A stretch of 64,000 nt of DNA from Tolypocladium sp. Sup5 PDA-1 (GCA_000750105.3 JPHH03000003.1:682001-746000); one strand, 5' to 3'. Counted from the stretch's first letter, positions 21,201 to 32,409 are shown. The notes: a model not told the origin generated them from the sequence alone. Program-made: numbers and translations.

Positions 21201-23801
21201 TTGGCTGGCAAGTACGAAGTACGAAGTGCGCATGCGGGTGTGCTGCGAGGTTCAGCCGTCGGGCACAATGCCATGATTCAAGATGCGGCTTGTTGGTATC
21301 GGAAAACTTTCTCCACCGGCATCGGATTCGATCCATGCCTGCCCATCGTCCAATGGAGGGGGACGGAGGTTGGGCCGGGTGGTATTTTGCTGGTGGCGGC
21401 TGCCAAGGCTGCTCCCTGCCGACTGGACCCCCGCCACTGCCACCTCCTAGGCTCCTTCCCGTTGAGCGGTTCGGGCGTGGCGAGCCAATCCAGGCGCTTT
21501 CCAGGGTCTCCTTCCAGCTGGTGCGCTCCAACCTCGGGTGACTCCCGTTGCGCAACCGAGATTTCCCACTTGCTTCAACACCGCGACAAGCGACACTTTG
21601 ACACTTTGGCACATTGCCACATGGACACATCGACACCCTCCCGTCGCGCGTCCGAGGTTGGTCGCCAGCAGCAGATACGGAGTACACGGCTCGAATCACT
21701 GCCTTGCCTACCTTGCGCTGGCTGCATCTTGCCTTCGCTTGCGCTGGCTCCTAGTTTACCACAGGTGCGGCCCAGCTCGGTAGGGATCAGGCACAAGACA
21801 AGTTGCATCATTGCATGCCGATACATGCAGGCGCACGATACGGCAGGCCGCTGTCCGCCATGCCATGCCATGCACCATCCACCACTGCTGCATCCATTGA
21901 TCTCGCTCGCCAGTGGCCTCCAGGGCCCGTCCTCCTACTCGTACAGGCACACCCGTTTATACTCACCGCATCCGCAATCCTACAATGGTACTGGACGACG
22001 TACGAGTACGGCGTTCGATGTACGGCCCACGGCCAGCCATGATCCGCAACGGACGGACGACTCGACAAGCCACTACGAGGCGCACGAGGCGCACGAGGCG
22101 CACGCACGCGCATGGATGGCAGGCTTAAACCCCAGGCTTGGTGGACAAGGAGCAAGCCACCCTCCCAGAATCGCTTCTTTGCTCTGGCTGGGCCCTTCCA
22201 ACCAGTACCGTCGAGCCTGGCCTGGCATCCATACCCGTGCATACAGTACTGACGTGCTGGCTGCGAGGTCGATCCCACCCGTCCCATGTGGCTGGCTCTC
22301 ACCCAACGCCCACGACACCCACAAACTCTACTGTACCACCCAAGCAACTAAAAGGTACTGCTCCTGTCACTCCGCCCAGAGCCAAAGGTTTGCTCGAGGA
22401 CCTGGCTCCCACACTCTTGTTCCTTGCACCTGGAAACTCCCCGAAATGGGGCTCCAAGCATGGGTGGGTGGGGATGCCAGGACCGGGCTTCCTGGCGTCC
22501 TGATCATCCAGCTGCTTGCTGCATTGGCCCTCGACAATCTCGATAGACATTGTCCCGAAGCTACTGTACCTTACCGTCCGGGTTCGTCCGGCGGGCCCTA
22601 CGAAGTACTCGTAGCTTACGGCCTCTGTGCCTGCCCTGCCCTGCCCTGCTGATTCATCCTTACCTCATCTCTCGCTGCCGTCTCTCCCTCGCCCTCCTAC
22701 TCAGCCACCCTCACGCCCCTTCATACCGGCACCCCGTCCATACCCGTTAGCTCTACTCCTACTCCGTGCCTCGTTTTCCTACTATTACTAGTTGTAGTAG
22801 TTGGGTGTACAAGTGTACCTGTACGTGCGTGCCTGCCTACCTAGCTGAAAGCAACACTTGGGAAGAGGCAAAATGGTCCCCTTGACATGAGGTCGGCTTC
22901 TGATATCCTCTCTAGTGAGAGCGGCCGAGTCGCACCCTTGCATACGTCATGTCGCCCAGCCCATCATGTGCCAGAGGTGGCTGCAGGCGATCCCGTTCGA
23001 CGATTACCTAGACGCCGTTGGTGATGCTCGCCAGCCCCGGGCCGCTCGCCAGCAAACGGCAACGTCGAACCGTCGTGGCGCGCCAGACTTACAGACCACA
23101 AACACACACCACACTTATTACACTCACACACCCCCGGCCGCCAAAGCCAGGGACTTCGGTGTAGGCCTAGGCGGGCTGGGCCAGCCTCAAGTGAGCGACT
23201 GACTGGGGCCTTGTCTCCTTTGACCATCCTGCTCCCTACCCTACTAGCGTGCTTTGGTATAACAGCGACAGCCTCCCCGCTCATTAGTCGTCAGGCTCGA
23301 GGGCTTCCCCGTTGTCCCTCTCGGCCCCCTAGTCTTGTCCGGGTGTGCTCGGCGGTGGTGGTGTGGTTGCTGGATCTATCCCGCGAGCTTGAATCAGGTC
23401 TGGAGCCGCTGTTGAGCTTCCCGGATCTGGCCCGGCCCTTGAAACTCCGTCTCTTGCAACGGCTTCCGTACTTGTACTTGCCGATTTCCACTACTCCTCC
23501 TGCTGCACCTTGCTGTACATACTACTACACGGCCAGCTCCAACCTGTTTGGCTTTTGAGCTATGAAGCTGCCTCAGCTGCCGCTGCTCTCTAGATCTCGA
23601 CGTCGAGCCTGACATTGGGTCCTCTCTTCAGCTTCCCCTCTTCTCTCATCTCCCACCGTCGCCTGAGATCCCTCATCCTACCAAACTCTCTACCCGACTC
23701 TCAGGACAGCAACCGCCGTTCTAGCACTCCCAATCCTCCGTATTTCCTTTTGCAGGAGAGCTGTTTGCCGTTTGTGCGGTCGAACAAACCCTGGAGGCTA
23801 A
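18261..23801. other. Long gene-poor tract before the bZIP gene
   Basis: About 5.5 kb. Many frames stay open at once because the sequence is GC-rich, but none shows a domain. The tract contains an AT-rich patch at 18790-18890, the inverted repeat at 20224-20542 and numerous GTAC-centred words (19578, 20758, 21211, 21675, 21999, 22599). The last 700 bp are CT-rich and probably include the promoter and long leader of the bZIP gene. Confidence 0.45.
20224..20542. repeat. Inverted repeat, 47-54 bp arms around 218 bp
   Basis: The left arm (20224-20277) and right arm (20496-20542) are reverse complements: a 30-nt exact block (20224-20253 with 20513-20542) and a 15-nt exact block (20263-20277 with 20496-20510). 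Between the blocks the left arm has nine extra bases, GAGTACTTC, where the right arm has two. The inside is AT-rich at its right end, with ACTATATAAAAATA near 20448. It resembles a small MITE-like hairpin or a fold-back transcript source; no transposase lies nearby. Confidence 0.75.
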
Positions 23802-24653
23802 ATGTCAACCCCCGAAGTAAGTAATCAAAACCCACGTAGCACGACGCCCAGGCACGGTTGGATGAATCACTGGCCAACACGATGACCCTCTCCTCGCCCC
23901 CGAATTTAGCAAACGGCCAACCTAGCCCGTATACGAGACAACCAGAGGAGGTCGCGCGCGAGGAGGAGAGAATACCTCCAGGAGCTCGAGCAGCGGCTTC
24001 GAGTATGCGAGCTTCAGGGCATTGAGGCTTCTGCCGAGGTGCAAATGGCCGCGAGGAGAGTCGCCGAAGAGAACAAGCAGCTGCGGGAGCTCCTCAACAG
24101 GTACGGCATCAGTGACGAGTACATCGCCCACTACTTGCAGCTCGGCACGGTCAGCCCCCTTGATTCCGGCCGGGGGCAGCCGTTTCGCACAGGCGACCCG
24201 GGAACGTCTGTCCAGTCCCTGCAACAACTCTTACTACCCCGACGACCGGCTGGTCTTGACCAAAACGGCTCTTTCCCCCTGCCGAGCCAGTCGAGCCGGG
24301 AGGACTCTATCACCAGCGCGTCTACGGCTAGTTCGTCCGTTTGGGAATCCACGCAAGGGACGATGACCCCCTACGGCCACCATCAGCAAATTGGTGTGGC
24401 CCCGGCCGCCATGGGCTCGTCGGGTCATCCGCAATTCTCTTCTCCAGCCTTTTCAGGAAACGCGGCCACGTCGCGACAAAACTCGTTTTCTGGCCCACCG
24501 CCCGCATCGATGCTCAGCGACCCTCGGCAGGCGATTGTCACGACACAGTCCATGTCCATGGACGGGCACCCGGCCATGAACTACCACTACTCGATGTCAC
24601 CTTACAACGACGCCGCGGCTCGAGGCTACGGCCCCCCGGACGGCGGGCCCTGA
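23802..24653 (+). CDS. bZIP transcription factor
   Basis: A nuclear leucine-zipper DNA-binding protein, 252 aa. The first exon is only 15 nt (23802-23816, MSTPE), followed by a GTAAGT donor, an intron to 23909, and exon 2 at 23910-24653. The spliced protein reads QTANLARIRDNQRRSRARRR, so the basic region has the N-x7-R signature (Asn16, Arg24), directly followed by a zipper with leucines at 28, 31 and 35 and a second helical stretch to about residue 70. The rest is Ser/Gln/Pro-rich and probably disordered or activating. The family resembles short fungal bZIPs that share the YGISDEYI motif after the zipper. A long CT-rich leader precedes the ATG. Target genes are unknown. Confidence 0.88.
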
Positions 24654-25896
24654 CGTCCGCCTGGCAGCGGTTGCTGACAGGAGCTGGCGAGAGAGATCGC
24701 TCTTGTCGCCACGACGAACCGCCGTCCCAGACACGGGACCTTTACGATGAGGAACCAAGCTGGACTTGGAGACCCGCCAAACCTTCCAACGGGAGCAGCA
24801 TTCATGTTGTGGTAGTATAGGTCGTTGAATCGGTGACGAGGGCATCGAACCGCTTCGACGGGGGCAACTCTCAGCCAATACCACCTACCGAGAAGTTGAG
24901 AACAACGAGTGCGATCCCGACGATTCTAAACCCGCGTCTCGGCACCACGGCGACCGTCCAGCAGATACGACAGCCCACGGCCATTTCGGAAGACGCCAGG
25001 CCGGTTGAACAAACAAAGATGCAGACGACGGCCGTGGCTTGACGTACAACGGTACAAGTATGTAGCGGCACTAGCGGTTAAGTTTGGCCGGAAGGTCGGA
25101 TGTCACGCTAGTGGACAGAAGGATGGCCGCGTCAAGGACTCGGCGGAGGCGACGAGACCCTTCTTTTTTAAGGTTGCGCTCTAACGGTCGTCGGCCGAGA
25201 CGGCCATGATTCAGGGCCAGGCCTTGTTGCGGTTTGCGGAAGGTGGTTTCGAGGGTCGAGATTGGACGAAACCGGCGCCGCGCCGCGCCGCGACGACGGT
25301 GGCCAAGAAAGCTGTTTTTGGAGTCGAGGCCACGGGCTTCTCGGCCACGCACCGCGCCAGGATTGAGGACTAGAGAACTCTAGAGTGGTGCCGACATGAA
25401 ATTACGAGTACGAGTACACATGGGAACAAAAGGGGCTGCCCAGCATTGGCGGTCTTGGGACCTACAGCAAGCGGGCAGACGGGCCGAGCTGCAGTTGCAG
25501 AGGTGCCTGCTGCGACTGGACCAGTGCATGATGGAGGTTTAATTTTTGCCATGACTGGAAGCGTGTAAATAGAATTTACGGTTGCATGATTAAAGAATTT
25601 TTCAAAGCAAAGGAGGCTCAATGGGTGGCTTTGTGGCTGGAAACAGGAAACAATGCCGGGCATTCTACATACGAGTCAACAAAGGACGTCCAAAGCGACA
25701 TATGGGCTCGAAAGACGGGCAGAAGCACGATGACGACGCAGAAATTGGTATATCCAGACAGCTTGCGCACTCGTCTGGCGGCCGCTACGGCAGCGGCTCA
25801 AGCTGGAAGAGAAGCTCGGTACACCGTGCTTGCGCCCAAAGTTAACTACGGACTACGGCTCGTCCGAATCGCACTGCTGACCGAGAACGGGAGGAG
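24654..25896. other. Intergenic
   Basis: About 1.2 kb. It contains TACGAGTACGAGTAC at 25403-25417. A long frame starting at 25586 runs into the next gene in another frame and is not supported. Confidence 0.4.
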
Positions 25897-27411
25897 ATGG
25901 ATCAAACGGATCGCAACAAGGCAGAGGGGCGACGTGGGAGGAAACGGCGGAGCGAGGATTCAGCTAACGAGGACAGCAGCGGATCCCAATCCGGCCCTAG
26001 TAAACGACAGCGGCAGCAGGAACGTGGTCCGTCGCCGAGTCAGCCTCTCGCAGGCGCCGGTGCTGGATCTACGGCCGCCGGTGGTGTTGAGGAGACGCGG
26101 ACGGAGACAGGAGGTGGAGGTGGAGGAGGAGGAGGAGGAGGAGGAGGGGCGCGGAGGGGCGAGGATGATGACGCCGGAGCGAGATTGCCAGCGCGGGAGA
26201 TGCCGCACGTGCGGTCTGGACGCGGCGTGACAGCAGAAGCGGACGGAGAGGCCAACGGCGAAGGAGACGGTGGTGGTCGGGGTTCGAAACGGCGCGGTGC
26301 TGCCGCCAAGGCCGGTGCTGCTGCCATGGCCGGTGCTGCTGCCATGGCTCGTGCTACCGCCGTCAAGGCTGCTCGTGGTGGTGACAAGCGGACGACCCTG
26401 AAGCACGGGGTGGAGGGCAAGGGGTCGCAAAGAGGCCAATCGGGTCGACCCGTCACCACAGACCGGGCTCGTGGAGCCGTGGACAAGGATGGCCGCGGTC
26501 GGCGTGGGCGACATGGGCAAGGGGACAAGGCTTCTCCTCCTCGCGCGTCTGGCGGTGGTGATGGCATCACGAATAATGCTAGCACGCGTGCATCCCGGGC
26601 TCAGCCCAGGGCTGCATCGGCGGCTGCGACGGCGCGACTGCCTCGTCCTCCTGCAGCAGTAGCAGTAACAGGGGCTGTAGAACCGGTGAAGAGCGACAGG
26701 AAAAAGAACAACTCGGGGACGACGACGACGACGAGGGTTGCGGCGACGGCGCGCGATGCTGCAACGGGGAATGACTCGCCGCGGCAGTCGAGGCCTTCAG
26801 CGCGTGCGCCGTCCAAGTGCCGTAGCAACGACAGCTGCAGTGACAACAGCAGCAGCAGCACTGACAGGGCACCTGCAGCAGGCGCTGCCGCCACTGCCGC
26901 CGCCCGCCAACCGCAGCCGTTTCCGAGTCAGCGGGTCGCCGCGACAGCCGGCCCGAGTCCCCGACCGCTCTCGGCCATGCTCCCCCCCGCGCCGGTACAT
27001 CTCTCCCCGCAGTACGAGCTCCTCCTGCACGGCGACGACAAGGGCAGCGACGCCAACACCGCGGCGTTGGACGACGAGGCCGCCGTCCTGCTCGCCATCT
27101 ACGCGTACCAGGCCCTCGCCGACCTGGCCTCCCGCGACACCGTCACCTTCGACGAGCTCTACGCCGCCTTCGCCGACCTGCCGCCCCTGCTGCAGCGCGA
27201 GGCCTTCGAGCACGCGCCGGGCCGCTTTAGGGCCTTTGTCAACACCGTGCTGCGCCACTGGCCAAGCTATACCGGCGAGACGCTCAAGATGCGCGACATG
27301 GGGAACGTGCTGCAGGGCATGCGCGCGCGCCTGGATGGCCTGCTGGCTTGCTGCGCGCGCGCGGAGCAGGTGCCGTATCTGGTCGAGAAGGAGGGGTATA
27401 TGGAGGTGTGA
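25897..27411 (+). CDS. Largely disordered protein with a compact C-terminal domain
   Basis: A 504-aa single-exon frame. Residues 1-370 are low-complexity: Arg/Lys-rich nuclear-type signals (GRRGRKRRSE, SKRQRQ), a poly-Gly run near 26115-26150, and Ala/Thr/Ser/Arg-rich repeats such as AAAMAGAAAMARA. The last 130 residues are different, with ordered helical character (LDDEAAVLLAIYAYQALADL, TFDELYAAFADLPPLLQREA), ending LVEKEGYMEV. The C-terminal part has normal codon bias and looks like a real conserved domain, but I do not recognise it. The N-terminus is less certain and could hide an intron or frameshift. It is convergent with PPG1 over a 300-bp gap. Confidence 0.55.
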   Translation: MDQTDRNKAEGRRGRKRRSEDSANEDSSGSQSGPSKRQRQQERGPSPSQPLAGAGAGSTAAGGVEETRTETGGGGGGGGGGGGGARRGEDDDAGARLPAREMPHVRSGRGVTAEADGEANGEGDGGGRGSKRRGAAAKAGAAAMAGAAAMARATAVKAARGGDKRTTLKHGVEGKGSQRGQSGRPVTTDRARGAVDKDGRGRRGRHGQGDKASPPRASGGGDGITNNASTRASRAQPRAASAAATARLPRPPAAVAVTGAVEPVKSDRKKNNSGTTTTTRVAATARDAATGNDSPRQSRPSARAPSKCRSNDSCSDNSSSSTDRAPAAGAAATAAARQPQPFPSQRVAATAGPSPRPLSAMLPPAPVHLSPQYELLLHGDDKGSDANTAALDDEAAVLLAIYAYQALADLASRDTVTFDELYAAFADLPPLLQREAFEHAPGRFRAFVNTVLRHWPSYTGETLKMRDMGNVLQGMRARLDGLLACCARAEQVPYLVEKEGYMEV

Positions 27412-27710
27412 GGATGATGTTGTGTTGCTTGCTGTTGGTTGTGGCAGTGTGGAGAGGCATGGAGGTGCGAGGTTGCTATTGCTGATGTTCCTTCTTGAAT
27501 GGGCGTTGCATATTCGCACATCTATACGGAGTCGAGGCGTTCCGAAAGAATAGAACATATCAAAGGCCAACCATTCCTTTGTTTGATGCATGTAACTCCG
27601 CTCCTGACCCTGGCCATTAATCCTCTCGTACATATACGCTAGACCCGCAGCTCCCATCCACCCCAAAACGAGGCAGAACGCAGCAAGAAAGCACACAGCA
27701 TCATCGACAG

Positions 27711-29158
27711 CTACAAAAAGTAGTCTGCCACAGGCTTCTTCGCAGGCATGCCCCTAGAGTCCTGCGGCGCCGCCTGGAACACCCGGTACCGTCGCGCCGG
27801 CCCGGCCTTGTGGCCGCCGCCCGTCTCCGCCTCCATCATGACGCCGCCGACGCCGCCGTCGCTGCGGCCCACGTCGCCGTTGCTGCGCGCGAAGACGCCC
27901 GTGCCCGAGTCGTCCTCGGACAGCTCCAGCACCGCCGCCACGTTGCCGCATCGGTAGCAATAGTTTGGCGCCGACCACACCGTGACAATGGACGCGTCGA
28001 ACATCTCCTTGAAGCCCTCCATGACCAGCTGGTGCGCGCGCGCAATCAGGCTGAGGTCGTTGCGGTGGTTGAAGACCTTGACGATATCAGCCCCGAAGAG
28101 GAAGCCCGCACCCCGCGGAGAGAGACCCCAGCCGTCGATATCGTCTGGGTCTGACCACAGCAGGTCGCACATGGCGCCCTCATGAGGTACCTCCTGCTTT
28201 CGATCGATGAGGCGGATCTTGTCCACCGTGTCGATGAGCGGGCTCAGCCCGCCGTGCACACATAGCACCGCTCCTGTGGGGTTACCCACGCTACCGCCGC
28301 TGTCCCCCGATGCGCCGGAGCCAGGCGGGCCCGTCTTCTCCCCGCCGCCGCCGCCGCCGCCGCCGCCCCCGTTGGCGGCCTGGGCCGCGGCCTGGGCCTG
28401 GGCCTCCAGCTGCCGAAGTCTCTGTCGCGAAAAGCGGCTGATGATCGCTCCGTTCTGGTCGCACACTTCGATCTCGGTGTCTTCTTCGACGGGCACCAGG
28501 CCGGGGGAGAGGGTGTTGGAGGCGCCGAGGACGATGGCCCCCAGCGCGAGGTAGTCGAAAACGTCGCAACAGTAACGCCATACGTTCGCACTACCGTATT
28601 TTCGGAGGCACTCGTCGTAGAAGCCGTAGACAGTGGTGATTTGGCGCGACTCGTGGTTGCCGCGGATGAGGGTCATGCGGTCGGGGTATCGAACTTTTAG
28701 GCAGAGAAGGAGTAGGAACGACTCGAGAGAATAGAATCCACGGTCGACAAAGTCGCCTGTTCGACTTGGTTAGCCAACGATGCATTTCTAGAGAGAGCAT
28801 CGAACAAGAGACCTACCCATGAAGAGATAGTTTGTGTCGGGCACATCGCCGCCGACTCGGAACAGCTCCATCAAGTCATGGAACTGGCCGTGGATGTCGC
28901 CACATATCTATCGCATCGTCAGCAAGCAAGGATCTTGCCGCCGTCGACGCTGCGGGTACCGTACCGTGACTGGCGCGGTCACTGTGACCACGTTTCCCTC
29001 TTCGATCAGCAGCTCGCGGGCTCGGTGGCACAGCTCTCGGACCTGGGGTTCAGGGATAGGTCGGCACGCGCGCAGTTGCGCAATCGCCCTGCGGAATACG
29101 TTAGCACGCGGGCGCCTGGCCAGGGGGCATCGGAGGCGTACTTGTCGAGATCGCTCAT
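27711..29158 (-). CDS. PPG1: PP2A-type serine/threonine phosphatase Ppg1
   Basis: A metal-dependent phosphoprotein phosphatase (PPP family), about 425 aa, acting in cytosol and nucleus; in fungi Ppg1 is linked to glycogen, morphogenesis and STRIPAK-type control. Exons are 29158-29142, 29088-28965, 28907-28817 and 28756-27711. The first exon is just MSDLDK, and splicing gives the family-typical start. The three metal/active-site motifs are present: GDIHGQ (50-55), GDFVDRG (78-84) and RGNHE (109-113), with VHGG and APNYCYRCGN later. The C-terminus ends DYFL as in PP2A-type enzymes. After LSPGLVPVEEDTEIEV the catalytic domain carries an insertion of about 70 residues containing a run of about ten glycines. 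Such an insertion is known in filamentous Ppg1 proteins, but the run itself is probably variable. Confidence 0.93.
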
Positions 29159-29784
29159 GGCGGACCGGGTTTGGTGACGGTCGCACGTGAGGCGCGGCGA
29201 CCGCTTACAATCTCGTTCGCGTCAATGTGCGGGATCATAACATGTCGTAACGATGCTGTTTGTGAGTATCGAAGCAGCGCACCAGGCGGGGTGGGCGCCT
29301 GTCGTCTTGTCGCAGGAGAAATGTCTGAAAGTGGTTGAAGATGTGAAAATCCGGCGGTGTCGTCGCTGGCGATCGCGGATGGCTGTTCGGAAAGCGAAAC
29401 CCGCCAGCCTGCCGATTTCCTAGACATTGCTAGCGCCGTGCCCCGCGACCCGCAGGGCAGGGGGTACCGGAAACCACATTTTGCCGGTTCCGGGCCATGG
29501 GAGATGGCTGCAGCCAATGGGCAGCCTCGGAAACAATCGTGCAGCAACTCGGGCCAGCAGGATCGTGACAGGCGCTTTTTTTGCGCGTGTCGCAGCATCA
29601 ACCCACAGCTCAATTGAACCCCCGCCGTCGCCGCCCCGCCGGCCCAGCCTCTGTCGCGGCGATTGGAACATGTTGCGACCATCATGTGAGCACCGATGCG
29701 CCCGAGTCCCTGCCGAACCCCCCGCTAACCGGCAAATGGAACCTGCCTGATCCCTTGATCCGAATACCACAAAGACGAGGGATC
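29159..29784. promoter_or_regulatory. Shared promoter region, PPG1 and a small membrane protein
   Basis: A 626-bp gap between two divergent starts. No clear TATA box was seen. No other gene is supported. Confidence 0.4.
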
Positions 29785-30147
29785 ATGCCACCACACCTCC
29801 ATCCCAGGTCGCGCATGACCTCGTCCCTCTTCGCTACGACCGTCGTCGCCAGCTTCTTTGTCGTCGCGCTCCCGCACATCCTCCCCTGCCCGGTACCGCG
29901 GACGAAGTACGCCGATGGCGAGGTGATTGTCGACGAGAACGGCCGACGGAGGAGGTGGAGGAGGAGGGAAACGCTGGAGAATGGAGACGGGATTGTGCAG
30001 TTCAACCAGACAGTCGACGACTACACCTGCAATGCCGCGGAGCGGACGAAGAGAGAGTGCCCGGTACCGAAGCCCGGCGGGATGTTGGGCGAATGGCTCG
30101 GGTTTCACAAGCACGACGGCGAGACGGGGAAGAGGATCGATAGGTGA
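29785..30147 (+). CDS. Conserved-type small membrane protein (120 aa)
   Basis: Starts MPPHLHPRSRMTSSLFATTV, then a single hydrophobic segment (VVASFFVVALPHILPCPVP, roughly residues 20-38), a basic stretch (GRRRRWRRRE) and a C-terminal tail with KRECPVPKPGGMLGEWLGF. The layout, a short N-terminal anchor with CPVP-type motifs repeated near the membrane and in the tail, looks like a single-pass organelle or mitochondrial membrane protein. It is a single exon with no introns seen. It is head to head with PPG1. I recall similar short proteins in other filamentous fungi but cannot name a function. A second ATG lies 11 codons in. Confidence 0.65.
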   Translation: MPPHLHPRSRMTSSLFATTVVASFFVVALPHILPCPVPRTKYADGEVIVDENGRRRRWRRRETLENGDGIVQFNQTVDDYTCNAAERTKRECPVPKPGGMLGEWLGFHKHDGETGKRIDR

Positions 30148-31507
30148 CAAACGATACAAGGACGAAAATACATGTACAACAATGTTCAAAGACATGTTCG
30201 ATGTTTTGGGCTGAGACGCCTTTCGCGCAGTGCGTGGTGATGGCGACGTGTGGACCGCGGAGGGATCCTGCGATGTTTGGAGGCACGATCGATGCGCCGA
30301 GCACAAACAACCCCGAGAGATGAACGACGATGGTGAAAGGCCCGCTGGGACACGGCGCGCTCGCAAGTCACGACAGTATGGCCAATGTTTCGGTTCTTTG
30401 CGACGACTCTGTTTGCGCCGCAACTCAGGCCGGCGCGATAGCGGTACCCCTGAGGGGCGAACTGCGGGCTGCTTCATGACGTGATGGGCGCCATTGGGGG
30501 AGAGTCCCGCGAGAATTGAGGTCGTTTGCGCGTTCGTCGCAAGTGGAACCGGCTGTCGAGCGGCATTGGGCCTTTGGACGACGCGAGACTGCGGGCAGGG
30601 TCTAGAACCCGGCCCCGTCGCTCCTTGCTACCCAACGCGAACATCAGACAAGCTAACAAGCCCAGAGAGCCCGCGTTATCCCGTCATCCGAGCGAGCGTT
30701 TGTCTGATGGTGGCGTCTGGCCATCGGTCGTTGTCCAGCGCCGGTCCAGCGGCTCTGCGCAGTACCGGACGATCTGACGTCGGAGGTGCGACAAGGGGGC
30801 AAGGGGGGTCCCAGCCCAGCCCAGCCCCACGAGCTTAATGCTTCCCCGCGACTGGAGGCACACACCACCTGCGCGCGCCGTTGGCATTACATCACCTGTG
30901 ACACGCTTCTCGACTCCTGACGTGGTGGTGTTTATGCTTACATTGACAGTTTCCCTCGGCATCCTCGGAAGGAGCCGTGTCGCAGGTGGCCAAGCCGCCA
31001 AGGCTCATCGAAACTTCTCTCCTCACCCAGACTCGCAGTCCCAGGCCCCAACTCGGGATGGCTGCTGCTGGGATCACGGGGCTGGGAATGGACGAAGCCG
31101 GTCTCAAGTGTCAAATGGACAGGCGATGATGCGACGAAGTGCAGTGTTGGTCGGGAACTTGCCGTGGCGACTGGCTCTTGGCGTCGCTGTGAGGGCGTCT
31201 TCTCCTGAGCACGACACCAGGAATAGCACACGGGGTCGACATCGCATGGCTCACCGTCAGCCGGCCGATGACTATATCATGTGGCGTCGAGCCTCGCCAG
31301 CCTACGTGATCTCTGAATCTCAATCGGCACCACCAACACTCTCTTCTTTATCTGCCTTGTACAATCCTTTCCAAGAGCTGCGCTCTGTTCGATTCGTTTC
31401 CAACTACTTTTCGTTCCCTGATCGCGTTCGCTCCATTTCGACATCACGAATACACACACACACACACACACACAACTACTTTCCCTTCATTCTTTTGTCG
31501 AGGCATC
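30148..31507. other. Intergenic, promoter of the Asn-rich secreted protein
   Basis: About 1.36 kb with no supported gene. A (CA)n tract at 31452-31474 lies in the probable 5' leader, 34 bp before the next ATG. Confidence 0.45.
31452..31474. repeat. (CA)n microsatellite
   Basis: An uninterrupted AC dinucleotide run of 23 bp in the leader of the secreted Asn-rich protein gene. Confidence 0.85.
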
Positions 31508-32035
31508 ATGAAGTCCGTCGCTGTCCTTCTCCTCACCGCTGGCCTGGTGTCGGCCGTGGCCGTCCCTGTTCAGCTGGCTGAGCGCGACAGCCAACTCCAG
31601 GCGCTGCCCATTGACGCCGCGGAGGTCCGTCGCGCGGAGTGGTACGTCCGGGCCGCTCCTCCGGCTCAGGGTGATGCCAACAAGGACCAGAACGCCAACA
31701 AGGATGCCAACAAGGATGCCAACAAGGATGCCAACAAGGACCAGAACAACCAGAACAACCAGAACAACAACCAGAACCAGGACCAGAACAAGGACGCCAA
31801 CAAGGACCAGAACAACCAGAACAACAACCAGAACCAGGACCAGAACAAGGACGCCAACAAGGACCAGAACAACCAGAACAACAACCAGAACCAGGACCAG
31901 AACAAGGACGCCAACAAGGACCAGAACAACCAGAACAAGGACGCCAACAAGGACCAGAACAACCAGAACAAGGATCAGAACAAGAACAACGGCAACAATA
32001 ACAACAACAAGAACAACGGCAACAAGAACAATGGC

Positions 32036-32068
<33 letters not shown>

Positions 32069-32409
32069 AACAACGGCACCCTGGTCCAGGGCGCCTTCAA
32101 CAACAACATCCAGGTTCTCCTCGGCCAGCTGGGTCTCGGCGGCGTCGTCAACGGCAACCTCATCAACGGCCTCAGCCTCGCCAACCAGATTGTCGTCGTG
32201 TCCCAGCTGCAGCAGCTCCAGACCCTGCAGCAGCTCAACATCATTGGCCAGCAGCAGATCATCGGTATCCTGGGCCGAGGATTTGCCAACAACGGCATCA
32301 ACATTGGTACGTTTTACTCGATTCGTCTCGCTCGCGCACAACTGGTTACTAACTCGTCAATGCAGCTCTTCTGGGTCGCCGTGACGTGGAGTCCCGCACT
32401 GCCGTTTGA
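31508..32409 (+). CDS. Secreted Asn/Gln/Asp-rich repeat protein
   Basis: A 280-aa protein from exons 31508-32306 and 32366-32409 (spliced end ALLGRRDVESRTAV). It has a clear signal peptide (MKSVAVLLLTAGLVSAVAVP). A short propeptide-like stretch and then about 130 residues made almost only of Asn, Gln, Asp, Lys and Ala follow, including three perfect 19-residue repeats and a poly-Asn run. The C-terminal 85 residues are a hydrophobic Leu/Gln/Asn-rich domain (LGQLGLGG, LQQLQTLQQLNIIGQQQ). No Cys is seen in the repeat part. The design suggests a cell-wall, adhesin or matrix protein. The next secreted gene at 34041 has a similar Leu/Gln/Asn-rich domain. The function is not known; expression and surface location are inference. 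Confidence 0.82.
31763..31933 (+). repeat. Coding minisatellite, three perfect 57-bp units
   Basis: Units start at 31763, 31820 and 31877 and are identical base for base, each encoding 19 residues of the NQNQDQNKDANKDQNN type. Partial units flank the array on both sides. Confidence 0.9.

Noticed and set aside
21096..22652. 518-codon plus-strand open frame
   Set aside because: Other frames on both strands are also open for long stretches here, the composition is His/Pro/Ser/Thr-rich low complexity, there is no domain or leader, and several GTAC words seen only in non-coding DNA lie inside it.
25586..26230. 214-codon frame overlapping the start of the disordered protein
   Set aside because: It overlaps in another frame; its Arg/Glu-rich end is an out-of-frame reading of the GGA/GGC repeat.
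31763..31933. Regular repeats considered as CRISPR
   Set aside because: The units are contiguous, coding and without spacers, in a eukaryotic gene.
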